A stretch of 64,000 nucleotides of DNA from Youhaiella tibetensis (lineage in GTDB: Bacteria > Pseudomonadota > Alphaproteobacteria > Rhizobiales > Devosiaceae). The stretch lies in the NCBI RefSeq assembly GCF_008000755.1, contig NZ_CP041690.1, positions 1,427,260 through 1,491,259 on the forward strand, written 5' to 3'. The notes beneath the pieces were generated by a model. The model was not told the origin of the DNA. It ran no database searches and saw only the letters and a list, made by a program, of their open reading frames with translations. The first letter of the stretch is position 1; each line of letters opens with the position of its first letter. Positions 16,529-27,894 of this stretch are shown in pieces. The translations under genes were made by a program, and so were the position numbers.

Positions 16529-17289
16529 TTCGCCTCCGGCACGAAGGCGCCCGGCGGCACGTTGCCTTCCACATAGGCGTGGTAGAGCGCGTCGAGCTGT
16601 ACCCAGAGCACGTTGGTCTTGAAGATCAGCGCATTGCAGACCAGCGCGCGCTGTTCGGGTGTCCTGGCGTGATCCTTGACATAGGCCAGCGCGAAATTGG
16701 CATCGCGCGGAGCCTGTTCCAGCCGGCGCTGGAAATAGGTCATCACGTTCGGGTTGATGAAGTCATAGTGCTTGAGCATTCCCGAAATGCGCTCTTCGTG
16801 CAGGTTCGGCGCGAAGAGTTCGGTGAGCGAAGAGGCGATGGCCTCGAGCGGCGAGCGGTCGCGCACGAAGTGCACATAGGCGTCCACCGCAAAGCGCGTG
16901 GCGGGGAGGATGCCCTCTGCGGACTCGACATAGTCGGTGTCCAGCCCCAGCCCCTCGGTCAGCTTGATCCAGCGCTCGATGCCGCCTTCCGTATCGAAAT
17001 TGCCGTCATGGTCCTCGATGCGATGCCGCCATTCGAGCCGGATGTTGCGATCCCGGAACCGCGACAGCACCACCGCGTCCTTGATGGGGATCGAGCTCTG
17101 GTAATAGTAGCGGTTGAGCGCCCAGGCCTGCACCTGGCCCTTGTCGAGCTTGCCGCCATGCAGCAGCTTATGGAACGGATGCAGGCTGTGGTAGCGGGTC
17201 GCCCCGATGTGCCGGAGCTGCGTTTCCAGCTCTTCCGCCGAGTTGAGTGGGGCATCGGTGGCCACCGAAAAAGCCGTCATGGCCGTCAT
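16525..17289 (-). CDS. pqqC: Pyrroloquinoline-quinone synthase
   Basis: PqqC carries out the last step of PQQ synthesis, an oxygen-dependent eight-electron oxidation and ring closure, without a metal or other cofactor. The start at 17289 forms an ATGA overlap with the pqqB stop; the frame is open further upstream but only inside pqqB. The 254-residue protein has the family features YHSLHPFHKLLHGG, NRYYYQSSIPIKD, ERWIKLTEGLGL and NVLWVQLDALYHAYV. It lies between pqqB and pqqD in the standard order. Confidence 0.96.
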   Translation of the reverse strand: MTAMTAFSVATDAPLNSAEELETQLRHIGATRYHSLHPFHKLLHGGKLDKGQVQAWALNRYYYQSSIPIKDAVVLSRFRDRNIRLEWRHRIEDHDGNFDTEGGIERWIKLTEGLGLDTDYVESAEGILPATRFAVDAYVHFVRDRSPLEAIASSLTELFAPNLHEERISGMLKHYDFINPNVMTYFQRRLEQAPRDANFALAYVKDHARTPEQRALVCNALIFKTNVLWVQLDALYHAYVEGNVPPGAFVPEAK

Positions 17290-18194
17290 AGCTTGATCTC
17301 CATACCGTCCGACGGAATGAGCCACCCCGCCGCTTCCGCCTCTCGCCGCTCGGGCGAGCCGGGCAGCAGTACGGGATTAGAATTATTGATGTGCAGGAAG
17401 ACCTTGCGGTCGATTCCTGAATCAGAAAGCGCGGGAATTGCCGCCTCCATGGCGATGTGTCCCATGCGCTGCCCGGTCTTCCTGGAAAGTCCCTGGGCGA
17501 TCATCTCGTCATCGCTCCAGAGCGTGCCGTCGAAGAACACCAGTTGGGCACCCGCCAGCTTGGCCTCGACCTCAGGCGTCACCCGTGCACAGGCCGCCAG
17601 GAACACCAGCTTCTGTCCGCCGGCCTTCTCGCCGATGACGAGGCCCAACGTATCGCCCGGCTGGTCATCGGAAATTCCTTCGAGATACCACGCCCCCTTG
17701 CCGGGAGCCTCGAAGGCCTCCACCACCAGTCCCGAGGGGGTGCCGTCCGGCAGCAGTGGTTCGAACGCCGCGTCCGTTTCAATCGGAATCCGTTTCACAA
17801 GATCGGGATTCAACACATTGAAAATGCTGTTCGACTTGAGGATCGCGTGCACCCGCTCATGGGCATAGACGCCGAAGGGCCATCCTTCGCGCAGCGACAG
17901 GAGACCGGCCACCGCATCGACTTCGCCATTGGTGAGGATGACGCCCGCGATCGGGCTGTGACGCAGCTTGGCGCCCTTGGGGTGGAGGGCCGGATTGTCG
18001 GTGATCTGCTGGCGGATATCGGGCGAGGCATTGATGAGGAACCAGTGCTCCCCATCCGCGCTCACCGCCACCGAGGCCTGCGTCGAGCGCAGTTCGGGCT
18101 GGCCGTTTCGCGCAGCCGAGCAGACGGCGCATCCGCAGTTCCACTGCGGCACGCCGCCACCCGCCGCGGCACCGAGAACGATTATGCGTAGCAT
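17286..18194 (-). CDS. pqqB: PQQ biosynthesis oxygenase, metallo-beta-lactamase fold
   Basis: PqqB hydroxylates the tyrosine of the cross-linked Glu-Tyr intermediate. The 302-residue protein starts with the invariant LGAAAGGGVPQWNCGC segment, whose cysteines bind a structural metal, and continues with the fold's LINASPDIRQQI and DGTLWSDDEM segments. It lies 29 bp downstream of pqqA and overlaps pqqC. The length matches the usual 300-305. Confidence 0.96.
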   Translation of the reverse strand: MLRIIVLGAAAGGGVPQWNCGCAVCSAARNGQPELRSTQASVAVSADGEHWFLINASPDIRQQITDNPALHPKGAKLRHSPIAGVILTNGEVDAVAGLLSLREGWPFGVYAHERVHAILKSNSIFNVLNPDLVKRIPIETDAAFEPLLPDGTPSGLVVEAFEAPGKGAWYLEGISDDQPGDTLGLVIGEKAGGQKLVFLAACARVTPEVEAKLAGAQLVFFDGTLWSDDEMIAQGLSRKTGQRMGHIAMEAAIPALSDSGIDRKVFLHINNSNPVLLPGSPERREAEAAGWLIPSDGMEIKL

Positions 18195-18223
18195 GAGCTT
18201 CAGCGCTCGCGGCGGGATCGCTG

Positions 18224-18304
18224 TTACTTGCGCGTAGCGCAGGCGTACATGTTGATTTCCATGCTCACCGGCACTTCGACGATCTTGGGCTTGTTCCAGG
18301 CCAT
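18224..18304 (-). CDS. pqqA: PQQ precursor peptide
   Basis: This 26-residue peptide is the ribosomal precursor of PQQ. It begins MAWNKPKIVEVPVSM and contains the required glutamate and tyrosine spaced as E-x3-Y (Glu16 and Tyr20 in EINMY). A GAGGAG site lies 7 bp upstream of the ATG. The segment before Glu16 has prolines at positions 6 and 12, and six residues follow Tyr20. It is first in the pqqABCDE-pip operon. Confidence 0.93.
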   Translation of the reverse strand: MAWNKPKIVEVPVSMEINMYACATRK

Positions 18305-18396
18305 GAGTTTTCTCCTCAGGTAGTTTTTAGGCGGCACGATTGCCTGCCCGAGGAAAAGGCTAAGTGCGTGACCGGTTTACGCGCACTCTATGGCAG

Positions 18397-18415
18397 CGAT
18401 AGGCGATGCCTATCG
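18397..18415. promoter_or_regulatory. Perfect dyad upstream of pqqA
   Basis: CGATAGGC-GAT-GCCTATCG is a perfect 8-bp inverted repeat with a 3-nt centre. It lies one base beyond the stop of the LysR gene and 93 bp upstream of the pqqA start. It could end the LysR transcript, although no T-run follows on the minus strand, or be an operator for the pqq promoter. Confidence 0.5.
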
Positions 18416-18416
18416 G

Positions 18417-19496
18417 CTAGAGGTCGTTCAGGGCCGGCCGGTCGAGGAACGGCGGCGTGGCCTCCAGCGTCGGCGCCACGAAGCTTGCGCCCACGTCCTG
18501 GAGCGTTTCCAGCAGGGTGGAGTAGGGCTCCAGCCGCCGGTACTGGGAGGGCACCATCGCCACGATGTGGCGCGGCGGCGACTGCACCTTGTAGAGCCTC
18601 ACGCCATCGAGCGCCCCGGCGCCCGCCACCGTCGAGATCGCTGGCGCCAGGCACACGCCCAGCCCCGCCCGCACCAGCCCGATCGCCACCTCGAAGCTGC
18701 GGCATTGCGCGGCCACGCGATGCTCGGGCAGCATCTGGTCGTACCAGTCCTCCACGCGCTTGGCGTGCTGGGTTCCGAAGATGAACTGGATCGATTGGTT
18801 GAGCACCGCCCGCTGCCCCTTGCGCAGGTCGCGCGCCGGGACCCGCACATTGCTCAGGTCGAGGCTTTCGGGCACCACCAGCACCATCGGGTCGTCCACG
18901 ATTGGCACCTGCAGGAAACCCACGCTGGCCTGCGCCACCGAGCTCGAAGCCACCAGACCGATATTGACCCGCCGCCCATAGAGCAACTCGAGCACGTCGC
19001 CCGGCGCATTCTCCTGGATATCGAAATCCACGTCCGGAAACTTGGCATGCATCGCCGTGATCGCCGCCGGCAGGATCACGCGCAGTACCGAGTTGATGCC
19101 GCTCAGCCGCACCGTCACCCGCTGCCCGCCGCTGAACTGGGTAAGGCCATCCTCGAGTTCGCGCATGTTGCGCAGCACCGTCTCGGCGCGGCTCATCAGG
19201 TAGTGTCCGGCGTCGGTCAGCGTCATCTGGTTGGAGCGCCGGTCGAAAAGGCGCGTGCCCACGATGCTCTCGAGCTTGGAAAGCTGCTGGGAGAGCGAGG
19301 GCTGCGCCAGCCCGAGCTGCTTGGCCGCCTTGGTCAGCGTCTCCGAATGCGCCACCGCCCAGAAGATGCGCAGTTGGTGCAGCGTAATCTCGGGCCGTTT
19401 CGCCTTGACCTTGCCCGTCGCCGGGCGCGGCGAGCGCAGCAGGGCGTTGATTTCGCCCAGGAGTTTATCGCTGTTGTCCGTTTCGTTTTCGTCCAT
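18417..19496 (-). CDS. LysR-family transcriptional regulator with an extended N-terminus
   Basis: The 359-residue protein has a LysR helix-turn-helix beginning only at about residue 37 (ITLHQLRIFWAVAHSETLTKAAKQLGLAQPSLSQQL), after a charged tail absent from most family members. The effector-binding domain (about 120-340) is typical in layout. It lies upstream of pqqA on the same strand and downstream of cbbR, 95 bp away. It could regulate pqq, the cbb genes or something else. I do not recognise it as a named regulator. Confidence 0.82.
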   Translation of the reverse strand: MDENETDNSDKLLGEINALLRSPRPATGKVKAKRPEITLHQLRIFWAVAHSETLTKAAKQLGLAQPSLSQQLSKLESIVGTRLFDRRSNQMTLTDAGHYLMSRAETVLRNMRELEDGLTQFSGGQRVTVRLSGINSVLRVILPAAITAMHAKFPDVDFDIQENAPGDVLELLYGRRVNIGLVASSSVAQASVGFLQVPIVDDPMVLVVPESLDLSNVRVPARDLRKGQRAVLNQSIQFIFGTQHAKRVEDWYDQMLPEHRVAAQCRSFEVAIGLVRAGLGVCLAPAISTVAGAGALDGVRLYKVQSPPRHIVAMVPSQYRRLEPYSTLLETLQDVGASFVAPTLEATPPFLDRPALNDL

Positions 19497-19591
19497 GGGT
19501 CCGACCTTGTGGCGCTCTGGTCTCCTAAATCAGCTTTAGGTTTGCCCGACTGCTAACTTTCCAATGATCAAAATTACAAAACGAACGATAG

Positions 19592-20512
19592 TCACCTTGC
19601 GGTGATCCTGGGCAGGAAACGTTCGCCTTCCTTGCCCAGGAACGCCTCGAAGGCCACCATGCTAGGCGAAAGCGCCCGGTCGGCCCGCGTGACCGAGAAC
19701 CATTGCCGCCGGATCGGCGTACCCAGCACGTCGAGCACCACGAGCCGCCCCAGTTCCACTTCCTGGGCGATGGTATGGCCGGAAATGAAGGCCAGTCCCA
19801 GCCCCGCCATCACTGCCTGCTTGATGGTTTCGTTGGAGTCGAGTTCGGTTCCCAGGTCGTCGATCCGCCCGGGGAGTTCGCCCAGGAAGATCTCGAGCGA
19901 GATGCGCGTCCCCGAGCCGCGCTCGCGCACCAGGAACTTCTCCTGCCCGATGCGCTCCTTGCTGATCTGCTGGTGCCTGGCCAGCGGATGGTCGGGTGGC
20001 GCCACGAAAACCAGCGGATGCTCGCCGAACGAAGCCGCCCGTACCGGCAGCTCGCGCGGGGGCCGCCCCATCAGCGCCACGTCCACCGAGTGGTTGTTGA
20101 GGCTCGCTATGGTCTCGGCGCGATTGCCCACGAACAGCGACACGTCCACGTCCGGATACTGCTTCATGAACGCGGCCATGATTCCCGGAGCGAAATACTT
20201 GGCCGTCGACACCACCCCCAGCCGCAGCGCCCCCTTGCGCACGCCCTTGATGGCGTCGATCTCGTCATGGAGCACCAGCAGCCGTTCCTCGATGGCCTTG
20301 GCGGCCTCGGCCACCGCCAGACCTGCGGCAGTCGGACGCATCCCCTCGCTGGTGCGGTCGAAGAGCTGCGTCCCCAGCATCGCCTCCAGGTCCCGCAATT
20401 GCAGCGTTACCGCCGGCTGCGACAGACCTAACTCGTTGGCAGCAAATATTATTTTGCCAGCCTTCTGCACGGCGGCCACGGCGCGAAGCTGGCGTAGGGT
20501 GATGTTCTTCAT
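19592..20512 (-). CDS. cbbR: LysR-type activator of the Calvin-cycle operon
   Basis: CbbR senses metabolites of the Calvin cycle and activates the divergent cbb operon. The ATG at 20512 gives the expected 306 residues; upstream in-frame codons run into the intergenic promoter. The N-terminal HTH (ITLRQLRAVAAVQKAGKIIFAANELGLSQPAVTLQLRDLEAMLG) and the effector domain match CbbR proteins. Its head-to-head position 132 bp from cbbF is the classical arrangement in proteobacteria with red-type RuBisCO. Confidence 0.9.
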   Translation of the reverse strand: MKNITLRQLRAVAAVQKAGKIIFAANELGLSQPAVTLQLRDLEAMLGTQLFDRTSEGMRPTAAGLAVAEAAKAIEERLLVLHDEIDAIKGVRKGALRLGVVSTAKYFAPGIMAAFMKQYPDVDVSLFVGNRAETIASLNNHSVDVALMGRPPRELPVRAASFGEHPLVFVAPPDHPLARHQQISKERIGQEKFLVRERGSGTRISLEIFLGELPGRIDDLGTELDSNETIKQAVMAGLGLAFISGHTIAQEVELGRLVVLDVLGTPIRRQWFSVTRADRALSPSMVAFEAFLGKEGERFLPRITAR

Positions 20513-20644
20513 GGCATCACTATAAAAATCCCAAATAGCCTTTGCATAGATTATAAATTTTACGCCAACCCGATTGGCTGTTCGTCTGAACTCACCGCTT
20601 GAGACCGGCCCCAAGACTGGCCAGGCGGCTTGGAGGAACAGCCA
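20513..20644. promoter_or_regulatory. cbbR-cbbF divergent promoter region
   Basis: This 132-bp spacer has an AT-rich block (20519-20565, including CATAGATTATAAATTTTACG) in otherwise GC-rich DNA. That is where CbbR sites and divergent promoters are expected; LysR proteins bind T-N11-A type sites and several overlapping candidates occur here, so none is singled out. A GGAGGA ribosome site for cbbF lies at 20632-20637. Confidence 0.55.
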
Positions 20645-21691
20645 ATGCCCGCGCCGACGCTGGACGACCATCTCAACGCCTTTGTCAGCACCTCGTCTGC
20701 CGACTGCCTGGCCGTTGCCGATGTCGTCCGCAAGCTGGCCGGTGCCGCCGTCGAGGTGCGCGAGGCCATCAACCTGGGCGCCCTGGGCAATGCCTTCGCC
20801 GGCATCGCCGCCACCAATGCGGGCGGCGACGTGCAGAAGGACCTCGATGTCCTCGCCGACGAAATCTTCCTCAACGCCATGGCCGGCGCGCCGGTCGCGC
20901 TCTTTGCGTCAGAGGAACTGGAAAACCCGGTCGTCCTCGACCGCGAGGCCCCAATCGCCATTGCCATCGACCCGCTCGACGGGTCGTCAAATATCGAAAC
21001 TAACGTCTCGGTCGGCTCGATCTTCTCCCTGCTGCCGGTGGTGCGGCCGCTGGAGGGAAGCGGCATGGAGACGTTCCTGCAGCCGGGTAGCTCCCAACTG
21101 GCTGCGGGCTTTTTCGTCTACGGTCCGCAGCTCGCGCTGGTCCTGACCCTGCGCGCCGGCACCCACATCTTCGTCTATTCGCCGCGCCAGAACACCTTCG
21201 TTGAGGCCTATCGCGACGTTCAGGTTGCGCACAAGGCCTCCGAATTCGCCATCAACGCCTCAAACTATCGTCACTGGGATGCACCGGTCCGGCTTTACAT
21301 CGATGAGTGCCTGAGCGGTTCAGCCGGCGCCCATGCCCGCGACTACAACATGCGCTGGATCGCCTCGCTCGTGGCCGACACCTACCGCATCCTCATCCGC
21401 GGCGGCGTGTTCCTTTATCCCGGCGATAGCCGCAAGGGCTACGGCAGGGGACGCCTGCGGCTGCTCTACGAAGCCAATCCGATTGCGATGCTGGTTGAAC
21501 AGGCGGGGGGCCTGGCGACCGATTGCGTGACCCGCACCCTAGAAATCCAGCCCACCGCGCTCCACCAGCGCGTGCCGCTGGTCTTCGGGTCGGCCTCCGA
21601 GGTCACGCGCATCGAGCACTACCACGCCGAGGCAGACCAGATCGGAGGGCGCTCGCCGCTCTTCGGGCATCGCGGTTTGTTCCGGTCATAG
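20645..21691 (+). CDS. cbbF: Fructose-1,6-bisphosphatase, class I
   Basis: The enzyme removes the 1-phosphate of fructose-1,6-bisphosphate and, in many autotrophs, of sedoheptulose-1,7-bisphosphate. The ATG at 20645 has GGAGGA 7 bp upstream. The 348-residue protein shows the metal-binding signature DPLDGSSNIETNVSVGSIF (about residues 108-126), the ASEELE segment before it and the YIDECLSG and GGVFLYPGDSR substrate-binding parts. It is the first gene of the cbb operon, followed 18 bp later by cbbP. Confidence 0.93.
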   Translation: MPAPTLDDHLNAFVSTSSADCLAVADVVRKLAGAAVEVREAINLGALGNAFAGIAATNAGGDVQKDLDVLADEIFLNAMAGAPVALFASEELENPVVLDREAPIAIAIDPLDGSSNIETNVSVGSIFSLLPVVRPLEGSGMETFLQPGSSQLAAGFFVYGPQLALVLTLRAGTHIFVYSPRQNTFVEAYRDVQVAHKASEFAINASNYRHWDAPVRLYIDECLSGSAGAHARDYNMRWIASLVADTYRILIRGGVFLYPGDSRKGYGRGRLRLLYEANPIAMLVEQAGGLATDCVTRTLEIQPTALHQRVPLVFGSASEVTRIEHYHAEADQIGGRSPLFGHRGLFRS

Positions 21692-21709
21692 GTCGCGGGG
21701 GAGGGGAAC

Positions 21710-22582
21710 TTGTCGCAACTGCATCCGATCATATCGATCACGGGCTCGTCGGGCGCCGGCACTACGTCGGTCAAGCGCATCTTCGAGCTGATTTTCCGGA
21801 GGGAGAACATCGGCGCTGCCTTCATCGAAGGCGACGCGTTCCACCGCTACAACCGGGTGGATATGAAGACCAGGATTGCCGAGGAGGAGAAGCGCGGCAA
21901 CCCCAACTTCACCCACTTCCACCCCGATGCCAACGAGCTAGAAACGCTCGAATCCATCTTCGCCGAATACGCCCAGTCCGGCACCGGCCGCACCCGCACC
22001 TACATCCACGACGATGACGAGGCCAAGGATTTCGGAGTTCCCGCCGGCAATTTCTCGCCCTGGCGCGAGTTCGATGAGAGCGACCTGCTGTTCTACGAGG
22101 GCCTGCACGGATGCGCGGTGACCGATACGGTCAACTTGCCGCGCTATGCCGACCTCAAGATTGGCGTCGTCCCCGTGATCAATCTCGAATGGATCCAGAA
22201 GATCCATCGCGACCGGGCGACGCGTGGTTACTCCGCCGAAGCGGTAATGGATACCATCCTGCGGCGCATGCCGGACTACGTCCGCTACATCACGCCCCAG
22301 TTCACCCAGACCAACATCAACTTCCAGCGCGTCCCGATCGTGGACACGTCCAACCCCTTCATCGCGCGCTGGATCCCCACGCCCGATGAATCGATGCTGG
22401 TCATCCGCTTCGCCAACCCGCGTGGCATCGATTTTCCGTATCTGCTCTCGATGATCCACGACAGCTTCATGTCGCGGCCCAATTCCATCGTCGTGCCCGG
22501 CAACAAGCTCGACCTGGCCATGCAGCTCATCCTGACCCCGCTCATCTTGCAGCTCATCGAGCGCAAGCGGCGGGCGGCGTGA
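21710..22582 (+). CDS. cbbP: Phosphoribulokinase
   Basis: The enzyme phosphorylates ribulose-5-phosphate to ribulose-1,5-bisphosphate, the CO2 acceptor, and is specific to the Calvin cycle. The best start is a TTG at 21710, preceded by a GGGGGAGGGG ribosome site. The 290-residue protein has the P-loop GSSGAGTTSVKR (about residues 12-23), the catalytic-region EGDAFHR and the YEGLHG segment typical of bacterial class I enzymes. It lies between cbbF and pgk. Confidence 0.95.
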   Translation: MSQLHPIISITGSSGAGTTSVKRIFELIFRRENIGAAFIEGDAFHRYNRVDMKTRIAEEEKRGNPNFTHFHPDANELETLESIFAEYAQSGTGRTRTYIHDDDEAKDFGVPAGNFSPWREFDESDLLFYEGLHGCAVTDTVNLPRYADLKIGVVPVINLEWIQKIHRDRATRGYSAEAVMDTILRRMPDYVRYITPQFTQTNINFQRVPIVDTSNPFIARWIPTPDESMLVIRFANPRGIDFPYLLSMIHDSFMSRPNSIVVPGNKLDLAMQLILTPLILQLIERKRRAA

Positions 22583-22592
22583 GGGGGCGGCC

Positions 22593-23815
22593 ATGAACGC
22601 CACCATGCTCCCCGATATCCGAGATGCCGACGTTGCCGGCCGCACGGTGCTCGTCCGCGCCGACCTCAACGTCCCCATGCATCATGGCGCGGTAACCGAT
22701 GCCACCCGCATCATCCGCTTCGCGCCAACCGTCGCCGCCCTCCAGCAGCGCGGCGCCAGGGTGGTGGTGATGTCGCACCTCGGCCGGCCCAACGGCCAGG
22801 TCAATCCGGTTCACTCCCTGGCGCCTGTGGCCAATGCCCTCGCCCGGGAGCTCGACACCCCCGTCCGCTTCGTCCCCGATTGCATCGGCGGGGCCGCTGA
22901 ATCCGTCAGCCGCTCGCTCGCGCCGGGCTCGGTCGCCATGCTCGAGAACCTGCGCTTCCACGAAGGCGAGGAGGCCAACGACCGCAGCTTCGCGCTCATG
23001 CTCTCGGTCAACGGCGACATCTTCGTCAACGATGCCTTTTCGTGCTCTCACCGCGCACATGCCTCTACCCACGCCATCACGCGCCTCATGCCCTCTTATG
23101 CCGGTCCCTCGCTGCTGGCCGAGGTCGAGGCGCTGACCCTGGCGCTCGAAGATCCCGATCGCCCCGTGGCCGCCGTCGTCGGTGGCGCCAAGGTTTCGAC
23201 CAAGATCGATATCCTGCGCAACATCGTCACCAAGGTGGATTTCCTCATCATCGGCGGTGGCATGGCCAACACGTTCCTCGCCGCCTTCGGCCATGATGTC
23301 GGCCGCTCGCTCCACGAACCCAATGCCATCGCCACCGCGCGTCGCGTGCTGGTCGAGGCGCAACGAAACAACTGCGAAGTCATCCTTCCCCAGGATGTCG
23401 TGGTTGCTCGCGACTTCGCTCCGCATGCGGCCAGCGAAGTCGCATCTGTTTCCGCCATCCCCTCGGACGCCATGGCCCTCGACCTCGGCCCGGCCTCGCT
23501 CGACCGCGCCCTTGGCGTGCTCGAGCGCAGCCGCACCCTGCTCTGGAATGGTCCCCTGGGCGCCTTCGAGATGGAACCCTTTGGCCAGGCGACTTTCGCG
23601 CTGGCCCAGGCGGCTGCCGACCTCACAGCGGCCGGTCGCCTGCTTTCCGTCGCCGGTGGCGGCGATACGGCCGCGGCTCTCGGCGCTGCCGGGGTGGCCG
23701 ATCGCTTCACCTACCTCTCGACCGCCGGCGGCGCCTTCCTCGAATGGCTCGAGGGCAAGGAACTGCCCGGCATTGCCGCGCTCGCCGCACCCGCATCCGC
23801 TTTGGAGAACACCTG

Positions 23816-23816
<1 letters not shown>
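22593..23816 (+). CDS. pgk: Phosphoglycerate kinase
   Basis: Pgk makes 1,3-bisphosphoglycerate from 3-phosphoglycerate and ATP, the first reduction-phase step after RuBisCO. The 407-residue protein has VRADLNVP near the N-terminus, the SHLGRP substrate motif, [14 protein letters not shown], the hinge [11 protein letters not shown], and the C-terminal WNGPLGAFE and GGGDT nucleotide-binding motifs. In the position here, between cbbP and cbbA, the related rhizobial operons carry transketolase (cbbT), which is absent. Its stop overlaps the cbbA start by one base. Confidence 0.93.
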
Positions 23817-26385
<2,569 letters not shown>

Positions 26386-26397
26386 GGAGCATCTTCA

Positions 26398-26817
26398 ATG
26401 CGCGTTACCCAAGGCACGTTCTCTTTCCTGCCCGACTTCAACGACGACCAGATCCGCACGCAGGTCCAGTACTGCATCGACAACGGCTGGGCCGTGAACA
26501 TCGAGTTCACCGACGATCCGCACCCCCGCAATACCTACTGGGAAATGTGGGGCCTGCCGATGTTCGACGTCGCCGACGCCGCGGCAATCATGCTCGAGCT
26601 CGAGTCCTGCCGGAAGGTCCACGACGGCAAGTACATCCGTCTCTCGGCCTTCGACGCCTCGCACGGCTGGGAGTCGATCCGCATCTCCTTCATCGTCAAT
26701 CGCCCGAAGGAAGAGCCCGGCTTCCACCTCGAACGCGACAACGGCCCCGGCCGCCAGCAGCACTACCACCTGCGCAGCTACGCCACCGACAAGCCGTCCG
26801 GCGAACGCTACCTCTGA
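26398..26817 (+). CDS. cbbS: RuBisCO small subunit, red-type
   Basis: The 139-residue subunit joins eight large subunits in the L8S8 enzyme. It begins MRVTQGTFSFLPDFNDDQI, contains the TYWEMWGLPMFD region, and has the long C-terminal extension of red-type small subunits (GPGRQQHYHLRSYATDKPSGERY), which forms a beta-hairpin in the central pore of the complex. An AAGGAG site lies 7 bp upstream. Three hairpins follow before cbbX. Confidence 0.97.
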   Translation: MRVTQGTFSFLPDFNDDQIRTQVQYCIDNGWAVNIEFTDDPHPRNTYWEMWGLPMFDVADAAAIMLELESCRKVHDGKYIRLSAFDASHGWESIRISFIVNRPKEEPGFHLERDNGPGRQQHYHLRSYATDKPSGERYL

Positions 26818-26823
26818 CCAGTT

Positions 26824-26936
26824 TTGCGGGGCCAAATCCTTATCACTCTCACGGCCCCGCAAGAGTCGGCGCGCCCGGGTCCTCAGTCCCCGGGCGCGCC
26901 CGACAGACCGGAAACGAGCGGCGTCGACCCGACGCC
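26824..26936 (+). terminator. Three consecutive hairpins in the cbbS-cbbX spacer
   Basis: The 183-bp spacer can form three stems. TTGCGGGGCC pairs with GGCCCCGCAA (26824-26833 and 26853-26862, 10 bp, 19-nt loop). GGCGCGCCCGGG pairs with CCCGGGCGCGCC (26868-26879 and 26889-26900, perfect 12 bp, 9-nt loop). GGCGTCG pairs with CGACGCC (26920-26936, 3-nt loop). None has a T-run. They probably stabilise the cbbLS message or stop part of the transcription, so that activase is made at far lower levels than RuBisCO. Confidence 0.7.
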
Positions 26937-27000
26937 TCGCCACCACCACCGAACTTCCCTGGCCGCCGCAAGAATGCACGAACATACCGAGGACCAAGCC

Positions 27001-27894
27001 ATGGACGCACTCACGCCCCAGATCGACCTCCGCCGCGAATTCGAAGACTCCGGCGTCGCCGAAGTGCTGCGCGAACTCGACCGCGAGCTCGTCGGCCTCG
27101 TCCCGGTGAAAACACGCATCCGCGAAACCGCAGCGCTGCTCCTCGTAGACAAGGCCCGCCGCGACCTCGGCCTCACCCAGGAAACCCCGACGCTCCACAT
27201 GAGCTTCACGGGCAATCCCGGCACCGGCAAGACCACCGTGGCCCTGCGCATGGCCAACCTGCTTCACCGCCTCGGCTACATCCGCAAGGGGCACCTGGTC
27301 TCGGTCACCCGCGACGATCTCGTCGGCCAGTACATCGGCCACACCGCCCCCAAGACTAAGGAAATCCTCAAGAAAGCCATGGGCGGTGTCCTCTTCATCG
27401 ATGAGGCCTACTACCTCTTCCGCCCCGAGAACGAGCGCGACTACGGCTCGGAAGCCATCGAAATCCTGCTGCAGGTCATGGAGAACCAGCGTGACGACCT
27501 CGTCGTCATCGTCGCCGGCTATGGCGACCGCATGGAAAAGTTCTACCAGTCCAATCCGGGCTTTCGCTCCCGTATCGCTCACCACATCGATTTTCCCGAC
27601 TATACCGACGACGAACTGCTCCAGATCAGCGAGCTGCTGCTCGCCCAGCAGCATTACCACCTCGATGAAGGCGCCCGCAGAGCCCTCACCGAATACATCG
27701 CCATCCGCCGCACCCAGCCGCATTTCGCCAATGCCCGCTCGCTGCGCAACGCGCTGGACCGCGCCCGCCTGCGCCAGGCCAACCGGCTCTTCGAATCCGC
27801 CGATGGCCCGATGAGCGCGGAAACGCTCTCGACCATTGCCGAGCCCGACATCCGCAAGAGCCGCATCTTCGCGGCGGAAGGAATGAAACGGTGA
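27001..27894 (+). CDS. cbbX: Red-type RuBisCO activase, AAA+ ATPase
   Basis: CbbX forms an ATP-driven hexamer that pulls on the RuBisCO large-subunit C-terminus to release inhibitory sugar phosphates. The ATG at 27001 has GAGGA 7 bp upstream; an in-frame ATG at 26974 is the alternative. The 297-residue protein has Walker A GNPGTGKT (residues 71-78), Walker [12 protein letters not shown], and an arginine-bearing [17 protein letters not shown] segment. Its stop overlaps the GTG start of cbbE. Confidence 0.95.
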   Translation: MDALTPQIDLRREFEDSGVAEVLRELDRELVGLVPVKTRIRETAALLLVDKARRDLGLTQETPTLHMSFTGNPGTGKTTVALRMANLLHRLGYIRKGHLVSVTRDDLVGQYIGHTAPKTKEILKKAMGGVLFIDEAYYLFRPENERDYGSEAIEILLQVMENQRDDLVVIVAGYGDRMEKFYQSNPGFRSRIAHHIDFPDYTDDELLQISELLLAQQHYHLDEGARRALTEYIAIRRTQPHFANARSLRNALDRARLRQANRLFESADGPMSAETLSTIAEPDIRKSRIFAAEGMKR

